This document shows positions 31,738 to 43,200 of a DNA stretch of 64,000 nucleotides, piece after piece. Each line of letters begins with the position of its first letter. Positions within the stretch are counted from its first letter, which is position 1. The position numbers and the translations under genes were made by a program. The stretch comes from Pohlia nutans (Eukaryota > Streptophyta > Bryopsida > Bryales > Mniaceae). Below the pieces are notes generated by a model. It worked only from the letters and a program-made list of their open reading frames with translations. It did not search any database and was not told the DNA's origin. Location: contig CM040094.1 in NCBI GenBank assembly GCA_022496805.1, forward strand, positions 1,860,001-1,924,000, in the 5' to 3' direction.

Positions 31738-32781
31738 TCCCTAAAGGTTGGGCCTATGACCATGGAATCATGTTTTATTTGTCACACTCAATTTTCCTAC
31801 TAAAAATAATGCCAAAATTTTAATTTTACTTTTTATTAGATGAAGTCACATGTCTACTACAAATCATGAATTTTTGATAAATTTTGGTGAAAATTTGAAA
31901 TTACCATGGTTTTATGAAGTGATTGTGAAGAAAATCTATATCAATTACAAAATGTATTAGAAAATTTTGATTTTTTCACCAAAGGTGTAAATTACAATGA
32001 TAGTTGATGAAAATCATCTGTGTATCTAAATTTAGAATTTTTGCTGCACTTTGGTGATACCTACCAAACTTGTAACTACAATAGAGTTATCCGTAAACTA
32101 AAGGGTTGAATGGACCTTAGTTTGACTAAAATTTGGAGAAACGAAAACTATTGGGAGAAATTCTAGGAGATCAAAGAATGGGTGAGTGGGGACGGTCAGG
32201 GTATATATAGTGAGAATCTATTGCCAGAAAAGGGGCTAGCAATCACCTTCTTCATGTATAAAGGAGAATAATAGAAACTTGGGTGAGAAGTTTTTTAGCA
32301 CCGATTTTGGTGCTTTCAAAGTTTGCACCCACAGTTTTTTTTTAGTGCCCGACACATGTTCTTTTTTGAGGATTACTGTCACTATTCACTCAAATCATCG
32401 TCCACTCACCCACTTTTGAGGGACTTTATGGATAACTCTAATAAAACACTCAATTTTCAATGTTTTCCAAAAATTCAAAGTGGAGTAGAAACTAGACTTG
32501 GCAAACTTCATTTTGTTAGTTAAGCTCAAATGCAATGTGGAACAAGCAAAAAAAGTCAATATACACTACACGGTGAACCATTTTTATGACTCTTTTTGTA
32601 GTTGGGACCCCATGTAAAATCTAAAAAAAACTTGAATGATTTGAAATTAACTTGAAAGGGTGCCAACACCAAGCAAAGCCCTTCACATAAAGAATTGGAT
32701 GGAAATCATCCATGGAGCAGTTGGAATTGAACAATCGAATTCCTTCATAAACCATTTTTTGGTCTTGCCGGCAGTTAGGGG
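31738..32781. mobile_element. Possible TTAA-type element (about 1044 bp)
   Basis: TTAA 31734-31737 followed by TCCCTAAAGG, and a right end that reads CCCCTAACTGCC on the complement before TTAA 32782-32785. The two ends match poorly, so they may belong to two different elements. Otherwise AT-rich with no gene. Confidence 0.35.
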
Positions 32782-32785
32782 TTAA

Positions 32786-33583
32786 CCTCTAAAGGACCAA
32801 GGATTCATAGTTTTAAAATGACAAGTTGAAACAATCGTATTGTGAAAATTATAATTAGAATAGAAAAATTCGTAAAGTCCTGAAATCTCGGGCTTCTGGT
32901 ACTACGTCAATAAAGATTTTGGCTCACAGGACAATAAAAGTAGGAGTGTTGAGTTCCAAAAATAAAAACCAGATGAGTTTTATTTCCGGAAATTAAACTT
33001 GTGTGAGTAATTTTTTCCCTTGTCAAGGCACACCACCAGGCATGCTGCCGGAGCTTGTTCATTAATGTACCACATGATTGGATTGTAGTCGCCGTCAAGG
33101 ATTGAACCTTGGACCTCGTGGCCCCCAAGAGCCTCATAGGATTCTAATCTGTTAAACGCCAGTTCGGCTTAGTGAAAGAAAAGGAACAACAGGCCACGAA
33201 AGCCCGCAAATCCCAGAGGGTGCCTGCCCCCCTAACGGGAGAGGAGACCAACCAATACGGTCAGTCTGGGACTAACTAACCTGAGAGGTTAGCTAACCTC
33301 GTGGGCTTCTAATCTTAACCCGACACACCTCTCTTGAGCTTGTATCAAGGACTTTCCGGATATCTGTAATATAGTGGATGGAGGATGCAACTCTTGATCA
33401 GTGAGCCAGAGACTTTACGAATTCCTCTAATGGGACCAAATTTTATATTAGTGGAATTAGTGAAGAATATTACAGATGTTGAATAAATAATAACTAATAA
33501 ATAAATAAATAATCTATATAAAAGCTACTCAAAGTTACCTAAAAAAACAGGAGCCACCTAGTGGGCTTGTGGTCCTTTAGGGG
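32786..33583. mobile_element. TTAA-flanked element in a shared-TTAA chain (798 bp)
   Basis: Ends CCTCTAAAGGACC and the complement of CCCCTAAAGGACC, with TTAA 32782-32785 and 33584-33587. Contains a GC-richer segment (about 33130-33320) unlike its surroundings and a pol III B-box-like GGTTCAATCC on the minus strand at 33099-33108, so it may host a decayed SINE or captured DNA. Confidence 0.7.
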
Positions 33584-33587
33584 TTAA

Positions 33588-34161
33588 CTCCTACAGGACC
33601 GGGGGGTGTTGAGCTTAGCTCTTGTTTTCTTGACTAGCTCTTGTAACAAGCTCAATTCCTCATTGGTGTGAGATAATTTTGACGATCGGCACCGTTGAAA
33701 TTAAAGAAGACTTACATAGCTTTTTTATGAAAAGAAATCGACAAAGTCGCACAATTTTTGAGAAAATGCCACCGTTGAGAATATTGGTGGAACTTGTTTG
33801 GGGTATTTTGTACACATGTTGAAATCGGATTGTTCAAAAGTGCTCCAAAAATTGTGAAATTTTTACACTGAGTAGAAATCATCATTTTAAACATGTGCAA
33901 AAAATTTCAAGTAATTTGGAGGTGTGAGAAGGAAAATATGAGGGTCTGAAGTGACGCTTAAATATCCTTCGTGCAAGTAAAAAAAAATCACCAAAAATGG
34001 CTCACTCGATGAATTTCCGATCGAGAAGTACCAACAGATTTGGCTCTCAAAAAGAGCCAGGGTCTCTTTGTTTCTCATTCTACAATTCAAAGCCCAAGGA
34101 CCCAAATTTCCTCACTTTCTAGTTCCAAAAGCCCCCTAGGGGCCTTACGGTCCTTTAAAGG
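33588..34161 (+). mobile_element. TTAA-flanked element, family J, copy 1 (574 bp)
   Basis: Ends CTCCTACAGGACC and the complement of CCTTTAAAGGACC, TTAA 33584-33587 and 34162-34165. Homologous along its length to 44786-45380 in inverted orientation. Both flanking TTAA sites are shared with neighbouring elements. Confidence 0.82.
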
Positions 34162-34165
34162 TTAA

Positions 34166-36202
34166 CCCCTAACCGTCCCAACGTTCATATTTTGAACGTT
34201 TTTTTGGGTACATTCACCTTCAAAGAGCTGTGATTTTGCAAAACGTGTCCGATTTTAATGAAATTTTGGAAAAAAAAACTAGATGATATATAGAATGTGT
34301 GGTAAAAGTTTCAGATAAATCCACGACACATTGAATTATTGGTAGTCATTTGAAAGTAGGTTTCTTTTTTTTTTGAATAGTTTTTGTGCATTATGTTGGC
34401 TGCAACTTTGAGGGCTTGTATCTTCTTCATCCCATGTCCGTTTTCAATAAACATTATTGGGTTGAATTCCCTTGAAGTCTAGCTATCATGGTAAAATTTT
34501 CATGTCAATCTATGAATGTTTGGGAGTCATTTCAGTGCACGGGTCTAGTTAGGAAACTTTTTGCTCACTAGGTCAAATCAATCACTTTTCAGGCTACTTT
34601 TTGACATTGCAAGGCCATTTTAGGGCACATTAATTTTTTCATGAGTATTTTTGGTACCAATGTGTTTATGTGATGATTTTAAACTACTTTATAGTTCAAA
34701 GTTTTTTCATTTGAGTAATTTTGAAAACGAATTTCACCTTTAATTGTGTTGCTAGGAAATTTTAGCATCCTTTTTTAACACTAAAACACTACGATCTTGC
34801 AATCTATACGGCCAAATGACCCCAAAATTGATATGCATGATCTACAACATGTATGTATATTACAAGATTGTACAATTGAGATTTCTATACCTCACTTACA
34901 TTCAGACCTATAACACATCAAAAGCAATGATGATTTTAAGCCCAAAAAAGCTAGGGACGCTATGAAAGTGGTAGGCGAATTTGTACCTGGATGAAGGAAT
35001 GAAATTCATTTGTGATTTTTGAATTTGTGTTTTGATTAAAAAAGATGAAATACATGGTTATAACTCTTAAGCCCTTACCTTGGTTGAAGTGATAGAAATA
35101 CAATTGTAATCTTGAACCCATGCCTTGGTTGAAAAGATGAAACACCATGCCATATACTTTTGAGTTTATGTTTTGAACTCATGTATTGAAGACGAAGGAC
35201 AAAATCGAGGACAAAATGCACTTGTAAATTTCATACATATGTTCCAAGAAGGGATGAAGTATAGTTGTGATTTTTGAACCCGTATTCCAAAAGTAAAGGA
35301 TAAAATACAATTGTGTACTTTGTTAAGAGGAATGATACATGACTGTGGCTTTTTGAACTTGTTTTGAACCCATGCTTTGATTGATTGAATGAATGAATAA
35401 ATGGTTTGTAGTTTTTAAACACTTAACTTGCAATTGATTGGAAGAAATGAAACATGGGTGTGACTTTTGACCTATATCTTGATCATAAGGAATAATGACA
35501 ATAGAAAGGGACTTGAATGGAAAGGATGAAGCAAATGTATATTATAAACAAGGATTTAATGAACCTTGATAGTAGATAAAGATGATAACAAGTAGGTTGA
35601 ATAAGTTTTTAAAAGATGAAAAGTAAGAAACCCTTGGCATATATCATAAAGATAGTAAGCACAAATGGTATTTAGACAAATAGAACTTAGAGCAGAAATC
35701 GACATTTTTCTTCTTGAGATGTGTTCTTAGGATTTTTTTAGGGCTATTATCTTCTTCTTTTTTTGTCTACATCTCTTATAGTTGATGTTTATTCATCTAT
35801 GCAAAAAATATTTGCTTGTAGATTTGGTAGGTTCTTAATAGTTAGAGGTGATTAAAATCATTCTTTGTTAAAACCACATATTAATTGAAGAGCATTTGTT
35901 GACATTTGAGGAGGAACACGATATGCTATTATTGTTGTTGTTATAATTTATAATCACATGTAGAGTGCATGTGAAGAGTTTGTAACTACCTATTTTAAAC
36001 TATGTTGTAGGGAAAAGAAGGGATGAGACCTTAATGTTGATGGAATTTTATATTAAATTTCTATAATTCAACATAATTGGTAAAAAACATAATTTGTGGT
36101 TTAATGAACGTAGTAAGATTTCTAAATGTGATAGAATGAAAGTGATTAAGTAAGGGCAACAACCTATATGGATATACTAAAATAGAAATAGTATAATTTT
36201 CT
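34166..36202. other. TTAA-element left end followed by unassigned AT-rich DNA
   Basis: CCCCTAACCGTCCC follows TTAA 34162-34165, so an element starts here, but no matching right end was found before the next element at 36207. No gene recognised. Confidence 0.5.
34991..35530. repeat. Degenerate tandem array, unit about 48-55 bp
   Basis: About ten diverged units of the type GATGAAATACAATTGTG... with TTTTGAACCCATG, TTGGTTGAA. On the minus strand it yields repeated FNQG-like peptides, which are an artefact of the repeat rather than a gene. Confidence 0.6.
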
Positions 36203-36206
36203 TTAA

Positions 36207-37485
36207 CCCCTAAAGGACTGGAGTGTTTTTCCTTCAAAAACACTCCAATGCTGCCATTTCTACTCCTACGTGTAAATATTCTAAAAAATATGTTTTTTTT
36301 TTCCTTTTAACCACAAGATCTTGTTGTAAACTACTTGAATAACATCCACAAGAAATTTCGTCGACATTGACCGCATGGATTGCAAGTTATTTGCGTTTGA
36401 TGAAAAAAAGCACCCCAAAAAAACACCCGCCCGAAAATTTCAGCTACGTTTAACCGTGGGTACATCAAAAAAGTTCCACTACCAAAACCTGTTGCACTTC
36501 ACTTTCACATTCTATACAATGTTACTTAGTTGTGTACCAATTTTCGTTGCATTTGGAGACGTTTTGGATGTTGAAGAACACCCTGCACTTGTTGGGGGTT
36601 AAAAAGTTTAAAACAGACTCTTTGTTTTTGAAACTACAATATTTTCAACTTTCGTTATTTAAATTATGAATCCTAGCGGTGAAACATAAGTACATTCCAC
36701 CCTCTATAGAATGGCGAAAAAAAATTTGAAAAAAAAATTAAATCTCCAAATTTGAAAAGACATATAACATGTTTTCTAAGAATTTTAGGGGTTGGAAGGG
36801 AATCCAAGTGCCACCTCACCCAACCCATTGTATCATTCACGATCGCACCAACTTCCAAGGGGTTGAAGACCCTCATAGTGGACTGCCACGTGGTAGTCCC
36901 TCATTGGACGGAATTTTTTTTAATATATTAAAAAAATATTATTTAAAATTCTGATTTAAAAAAAACTATTTTTTTTTTTTAAATTTTTTTTAAAATTTTA
37001 AAATTTTAATGGGATCAGCTTTGAAGGCGACCACTAGAAAATGTTGCAGTTTCAAAAATATTTTTTAATGGGTGTCAGCTCTGAAGCTAAGGGTCTGCAG
37101 CTGCCCTGCAAGACCTTCCCCCGCGACTTCCACGGGGTCTTGCGGGTGGAGTCTTGGAGGGGAGGTCTTCAAACCCACGGGCGACGCTGCCCCTCCCCAC
37201 ACATCTGAAAATTCTTCCTTTTGACCCGTGATTGGAATTCCGCTGCCCTCTCCTCAAATTCAACTCAAAAGTGCTGCCCCTGGTGCCCGATCTCCCGGAA
37301 AAAACACATTTCTCCACATAACTTCCACATATGATGTCGGATTTCAAAGAAAAAAAGATTCACAGTGTCATGATACATTCGGGAATCCACCATTAAATTT
37401 TTGAGCAACTTCGATTAAAAATGTGTTCATCGGAACCTACCCGGTTTTGTAAATGTCCTAGTTAGGACACTTGGTCCTTTAGGGG
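36207..37485 (+). mobile_element. TTAA-flanked element, family I, copy 2 (1279 bp)
   Basis: TTAA 36203-36206 and 37486-37489; ends CCCCTAAAGGACTGG and the complement of CCCCTAAAGGACCAAG. Same family and orientation as 28388-29609. It has a GC-rich segment at about 37075-37210 that the other copy lacks, including GCAAGACC/GGTCTTGC that can pair. Confidence 0.87.
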
Positions 37486-37489
37486 TTAA

Positions 37490-38761
37490 TGTGGACTTTG
37501 ATGTGATAAGATGGAATCTCATTTGACATAACATTCTATATCAATGTAGCATAGGTCTCCACAATATTGTTTAAAATTCAAGACTATGGGTTCAAAGAAA
37601 AAAACATGTCACTTGATGACAAGCAAACGCCAATAACTTTCACTAATGTCCAACTATCCGGTGACAATACTACTTGCCACCGACTGATCCACCAGCCTTA
37701 ATCTCTTCTAATTGATGCCCAACTATTTTTTTAGAACTCACTACTCAGGTGTCCCTTTTTGGGAGTTGCGATCAATCTAAAGCGGCTTAGTGTGAAGGAA
37801 GAAATTAAAAACACTTTCTAAACACACTTTGATTTTGGAAGATTATCCACTTCCTTGCTTTAATCTTGAAATTGCCCCTCAATGAGATGGTGAATTTCTA
37901 ACAAACGTAACAATCAATCAATAAACTCAATCATTCAAATATCAAGTGCGAGCCCATTTTTGTGATATACTCTTTGAGTTAATAATGATGTTTTATTCAC
38001 TTTTATCATTTCAATCCCTACATGAAGAAGTTATGGCCTTTTGAAGATTTGGGTCATTCGATATAAGTAGAGTTTCCAATTCTCTATTCTTTTGTTGAGC
38101 TAAAACTTCTAAGCTTAAACCCTTGTTTTTCCCCTCGTGAGCTTTAGCAATCTATAGAGCTCTTTACCTCAGCTCTCCAACGACATGTAACATAGTCTAC
38201 TTTGATGAGGATATTATGGAAAGTCTTAAGGCCCACTTTCAAGTTGAATTTATATGTCCCATAATGTTGTCAACTTTGAGAAGCTTTAACTTCTCACTCA
38301 CAACTATGATTTGCACGGTTTTTAGATCCACGGGTGCATCCCAGGGTGCATATTTTCACAAGGTTTCCAATTATCTATAGAATACCCCATCCTAATTTTT
38401 TGAAATACACTATTTCACGTTGTTCATTTGGGACACTTCTTGATTTCCTCATTTGTCCTTAGCACATCCCATGGAGTCCCCCTTGCTCACCACAATGTGT
38501 AAGCATCTTCTTGGACTGGATATGAATAAAAGGTTTGAGATTGTCTTAATTTTTTATTATAAGTATTAGTATGTGTTTAATAGATTCAAGTCAAACTTAT
38601 ATTTTAAAAGCAAATAGTTTCATCATGAAACTTTTCCGGGAGGAAGGAAAAATAAATAAAAAACTCATAGATGTTGTACATGCATAACATGTTTGTACAA
38701 GTGTAATTACTTTTTACTATAAGATATGCACTAGGAACTAGATTTTTTCAAAAGGATGGTC
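37490..38761. other. Intergenic, nothing recognised
   Basis: AT-rich 1.3 kb with no motif, TIR pair or array that I can support. Confidence 0.4.
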
Positions 38762-38765
38762 TTAA

Positions 38766-39564
38766 CACCTTTAGTTCCCAAGTTACTATAGCTAGGTGTA
38801 TTGGACTTTCAGTGGATTTTTCCATTATCATAAATATAATGGATTAAATTAGAAAGTAATTGTACGTTTTTTTTTTCAATTGGAATGGATACATTTTCTC
38901 AAATTAATTAATCATTCAATGGTGGAGTTGCAAGATTATAGTATGTCTTTGAACTGTATAATGTACACTCAAAAACAAAACTTTGGAGGATGTGCGACTT
39001 CAAAGTTAAATAGAATTTTGGATTAATTTTTTGAAAAATAAAAGTGAAGATGTTTAGCAATGACTTGTGTCAACACCTCTCCGTTGCAATCTTCCATATC
39101 AACAACAAACTCACACATAACTACCGGTAGTTACAAGTAATAGTGATTAATTCATATACGGTTTAGGAAAATTCTTATACGTTAAAAAATGGAAGTCCGA
39201 GTTGGTACATTGATCAAGACCGGAATACAAACACTTATGGAACATAAACAAGAGAACACAATCCAATAAAATAAAACTAGACAACAAACTTTCAAACATA
39301 CGAAATACAGCATAGTAAATTTGTTGAGTTTGTAAGTATTTGATGTATTTTCAAGTATTTTCAATATTTTTGCATTTTTTTCATAGGTATTTTCATGTTT
39401 TCACATATCCAATTTGGAAGTCTTTTTTTTTCCTAGAAGTTTTGTATTGTGAATCTTCAACTTTTAACTTCACAATTCAAAATTCAATTCTTCACAGATC
39501 TTTTGTATTATTTGTGTTTTAAACACATCAATGACCAAAATGTGGTCATTTGGGCACTAAAGGG
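38766..39564 (+). mobile_element. TTAA-flanked element, family A, copy 3 (799 bp)
   Basis: TTAA 38762-38765 and 39565-39568. Left end CACCTTTAGTTCCCAAG (diverged), right end complement of CCCTTTAGTGCCCA. Interior matches 5284-6086 in the same orientation. The right TTAA is followed at once by CCTCTCAAGGCC, an end-like sequence of another element whose partner I could not find. Confidence 0.82.
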
Positions 39565-39568
39565 TTAA

Positions 39569-40130
39569 CCTCTCAAGGCCATTGTCCATATATGGAACAA
39601 TTGAGAGCTCGGATAGATCTCCATCCTTGATGTAATTTTTTGAAACAAAATTAGACCATAGATGAATGAAAAAGCTTCTTGGAGATATAGTTTTTTCTAA
39701 TGGTGGGTAGGAGCAAAGGTAATGTTGTCCTATGCACCAATTTATTGATGGTGTATAACTACAAAAAACTTAAAAACCATAGTTAATTCTAGTGGCAACC
39801 ATAAGTTGGAGTTGGATTAAGAAAATGGTATTAACATAGGTTCCACTTGTGATTTTCAATCGATTGTAGAATTTGTAAGTGAGCCGGCAAGCCAAAAATT
39901 GATAGAGAGTAGGGTTGTCTATGATGTAACCTAGCCTTTCACATCCTTGAATGATCATTCTATCACTCTTTCGTTTCAGCTTTAAAACCATTCTATGAAA
40001 TAACCTAGCTTTTCACGTCTTACACAATTTCATGGCCTTTCGCTTCATCAATAGTGATACGGAGAGAAGCGGAGTCCTAGTTTAAAATTTAAACATCATT
40101 TAAATTTTTGGTTTATAAATACATCTATTT
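39569..40130. other. Unassigned AT-rich DNA beginning with an element-like end
   Basis: Starts CCTCTCAAGGCCATTG after a shared TTAA. No right end located. No gene recognised. Confidence 0.35.
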
Positions 40131-40661
40131 TTTATTCATGTGACCAATCAACCGTTTTCTGGTTATAGCTCAAACAACACTGCCATGGTCAGGAAATGAC
40201 ATTTTTTGAACTTTTATTTTTTGTCAATGAGGGATAGAGATCATGTTCTAGTGTTATTTGATGCATTTCATTTGCAATATTGAGGTTCACTGAAAAAAAT
40301 TAAAAAAAAACACTTCAACATTGTCCTAATGTTATAAAACTTTCTATTTTGGGAAATTAATAATGTTCTCTCATTTGAAATTTTTCTTTTTTAATTCTAG
40401 AATAGAATGTCATATTTTTATCCAATCATACCAAATTTCAAATTCTAATTTTTTTTGTATTTTTAGTGAATATTAAATGGTAAATGCTTCTAAATTCAAC
40501 AAATGGATGTCTTAAATATTTTTTGAAAGTTTGGAAATAAAAATAATTACTAAACATCATGGTCTTCATTTTCTCATTTGGACCAAACTTCATCAAAGCT
40601 GCAGAAGTAACATTTTATGACACATTTAGGTTTTGCCTTTATTCCTTCTGTTATTTAGGGG
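40131..40661 (+). mobile_element. TTAA-type element, family K, copy 1 (left end degraded)
   Basis: Right end is the complement of CCCCTAAATAACAG next to TTAA 40662-40665. Interior matches 57170-57703 and, inverted, 40898-41438 (shared ACCAAACTTCATCAAA). The left end, near 40131, is eroded; its position is set by alignment to the other copies. Confidence 0.65.
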
Positions 40662-40897
40662 TTAATTGGATGAATGATGTGAAAATTATAATGAATCTTG
40701 TTTTGAGGGCAATTAGGGATTAGTATTCAAAAATAATGTATAGGATTTATTTCAAATCTCAATTTTCACATTTTTTTTAAATGAGAAAGCTCATAGATTT
40801 TTTTTCATAAATTTTTGCTCAATGCACTTGATATGGTAGTTCTAGTGTGTTTCTTTTTAACAAAACCACAACTTGTACCGTATAGGTTAACCCTTAA

Positions 40898-41438
40898 CCC
40901 CTAAATGACGGAGGGGGTAAGGGCAAAACATAAATGTGTTATAAAAAATTACTTCTTCAACTTTGATGAAGTTTGGTCCAAAAGAGAAAATGAGGAGCAT
41001 GATGTTTAGTAATTATTCATACGGTCAAATTTCAAAAAAATAGCTTTTTATTCTCTCATAATGAATATAGAAGCCTTTAGCTTCAAATATTTATCAAAAT
41101 TACAAATTTTATTTTTAGAATTTGAAATTTGATATGATTGGTTAAAACTAGACATTCTATTGTAAAACTAAAAATTGCACATTTTTCAATGGAGAGAACA
41201 TCATTACTTTCCCCAAATAGTAAATTTTCTAACACTAGCCAATGTAGAGGGTGTTTGTCTTTGAAAATTTCTCCCCGGTGGAGTTTAACTCGGATCGACA
41301 TGATTCAAATTGGGTTGGAAAGTAGACTCGATTTCCTATTTGAAAATATTTTTATTTTCTAAAAAAAAAAAATTCCATCTCGGGCAGCCCGTAAAAAAAG
41401 GGCAGCGACCATAAAATGGTTGATCCGTCACCTAGGGG
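40898..41438 (-). mobile_element. TTAA-flanked element, family K, copy 2 (541 bp, inverted)
   Basis: TTAA 40894-40897 and 41439-41442. Ends CCCCTAAATGACGGA and the complement of CCCCTAGGTGACGGA. Only 3 bp (CCC) separate its left TTAA from another TTAA at 40887-40890, suggesting a second end or an imperfect excision there. Confidence 0.82.
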
Positions 41439-41951
41439 TTAAACACCCAATCATCCAGAAAGTGAACAATGTATATAAACAAAGTTGTTTTTCTCATCCG
41501 TCATTGGCTTTTGGCAGAGTGATTTTTACTAAAAACACACAATTCCCTAATTTTGCACTTGGCCAAGTGCACTCATTTCATGAGCAAACTTGGCTTTAAA
41601 AAAAATTGTTTGAAATTTTTTGTAAAAAACAAGGATTTTTGTCTTTCTACAATCTCTTCATTATAAAGAAACAATTATTTATTTTATTTTTATCCTTATC
41701 TTTATCTTTTATCTCTATCTTTATCTTATCTTTTTCTTTTGTCTTGTTTTTTTTCCTTGTCTTCTTTCTTGTCTTCCTCTTGTCTTCCTTCTTCTTTTTC
41801 TTCTAGTCTTCCGCTTGTCTTCCTATTTTTCTTCACCTTGCCATTTTTGGAGTTTAAACTATAATTGTTTTTTGTAATAAAAATCATGGAGCAGGCTGAA
41901 TCCAATACATGCCCTGAATGAAAATGAAATGTAAAAAATGAAAAAAAAGAA

Positions 41952-41952
<1 letters not shown>

Positions 41953-41996
<44 letters not shown>

Positions 41997-42031
41997 TATT
42001 TTTATTTTTATTTTTATTTTTATTTTTATTT
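41953..42031. repeat. (TA)20 followed by a TTTTTA hexamer array
   Basis: Alternating TA from 41953 to about 41992, then TTTTTA repeated about six times. The right arm of the palindrome lacks both. Confidence 0.9.
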
Positions 42032-42075
42032 TTTCCCGGATTTTCCGGGCAAGGAGGGTCCGCGCGCGGACCCTA

Positions 42076-42486
42076 AGGTAGGAAAACCAAAAACGGTGAA
42101 AATAAGGTGATTTGACCAGAAGGAATGGAGTTAGAAATTATGTGAAATTTTTTTGAGATGAAGAAGAAGAAATGATGAAGAATGCAAGTTGTTTCGTATT
42201 TTTATTCCCCGTAAATAATTATCTACAATTTCTCAAAGTGGGAAGTTTGTCAAACCCCCTTCTTGTATACTAGACTCTTCCTTTTCTACACATGAAAGCA
42301 CCTAAAACGGTTAACTAATATCACAGAAAACCGCACACAAGATTCCAAAAAAATTAGTAAATTTTAGTAAATTTTCAGTAATCCTCGTCATGCAAAAATT
42401 CTCCATTTTCGGTCTACCACCTCCCTGCTTTTTAAAAACTCTAGTGCACGCCTTGAGGACATTAACCGTTTTTGGTTTTCCTACCT
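42076..42486. mobile_element. 411-bp MITE with TA duplication inside the palindrome (copy E)
   Basis: Near-perfect ends AGGTAGGAAAACCAAAAACG (continuing to GGT), TA at 42074-42075 and 42487-42488. The AGGTAG start links it to copies B, C and D, but its interior is different and longer. The matching empty TA is in the other palindrome arm at 42735-42736. Confidence 0.9.
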
Positions 42487-43200
42487 TACTCTTATTTTGA
42501 CCCTCCCCCCTTCACTCCCCCTTCTCCCCTATATAAACCCTCTCTCACTCTCCCTCCTTCACACTCTCCTTCCTCCCTTTTCCTCTCTTGTTCTTCTCCC
42601 TTCTCCTCAATATAAAAGAAGAAGAGAGAGGAGGAAGGATGTGTGAGGAAGGGAGAACGAGGGAGGGTTTATATAGGGGAGAGGGAAAAAAAAAGGAAAG
42701 GAGAGGAGGGAAGGAGAGTGGGTCAAAAAAAGAGTAGGGTCCGCCCGCGCAGACCCTCCCTGCTCGGAAAATCCGGAAAAATTAAATTAAAAAATTAAAA
42801 TTCATTTTTTACATTTCATTTTCATTCAAGGCATGTATTGGATTCAGCCTGCTCCCTGATTTTTATGACAAAAAAAATTATCGTTTAAACTCCAAAAATG
42901 GCAAGGTGAAGGATAAAAAAGGAAGACAAGTGGAAGACTAGAAGAAAAAGAAGAAGGAAGACAAGAGGAAGACAAGAAAAAAATACAAGATAAAAGAAAA
43001 GATAAAGATAAAGATAAAATAAAAGATAAAGATAAGGATGAGAAATAAATTAAATAATTGTTTCGTTACAGCGTAGGGGATTGTAGAAAGACAAAAATCC
43101 TTGTTTTTAAGAGATTTTTTCAAACAATTTTTTTAATGCGCTTGGGGGCCAAGTGCATGATTATATGGCCAAGTGCAAAATTAGCGAATTGGGTGTTTAA

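Larger units (their letters stand above)
41538..43196. repeat. Long interrupted palindrome (1.66 kb)
   Basis: Left arm 41538 to about 42605, right arm about 42615-43196. Paired landmarks: CTAATTTTGCACTTGGCC (41549 and its complement near 43168-43185), AAGGATTTTTGTCTTTCTAC (41632), TGGAGTTTAAAC (41849/42882), GAGCAGGCTGAATCCAATAC (41890/42837), GGGTCCGCGCGCGGACC (42057) and a CT/GA-rich inner hairpin with CCCCTATATAAACCCTC (42525). The left arm alone carries the MITE at 42076-42486 and (TA)20. TTAA stands at 43197-43200 after ATTGGGTGT, so it may be an element of the TTAA type, but the left boundary is unclear. Confidence 0.85.

Noticed and set aside
33057..33170. Possible second SINE type or tRNA gene (B-box-like GGTTCAATCC on the minus strand)
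   Set aside because: No convincing A box, no cloverleaf and no target duplication found.
34960..35422. Minus-strand frames with repeated FNQG peptides
   Set aside because: They arise from a degenerate tandem repeat whose unit length is not a multiple of 3 throughout; frames break repeatedly.
41443..43196. Boundaries ACACCCAAT...ATTGGGTGT with TTAA on both sides for the long palindrome
   Set aside because: Attractive, but the arm alignment begins at about 41538 rather than 41443, so the left match may be chance; left as unresolved.
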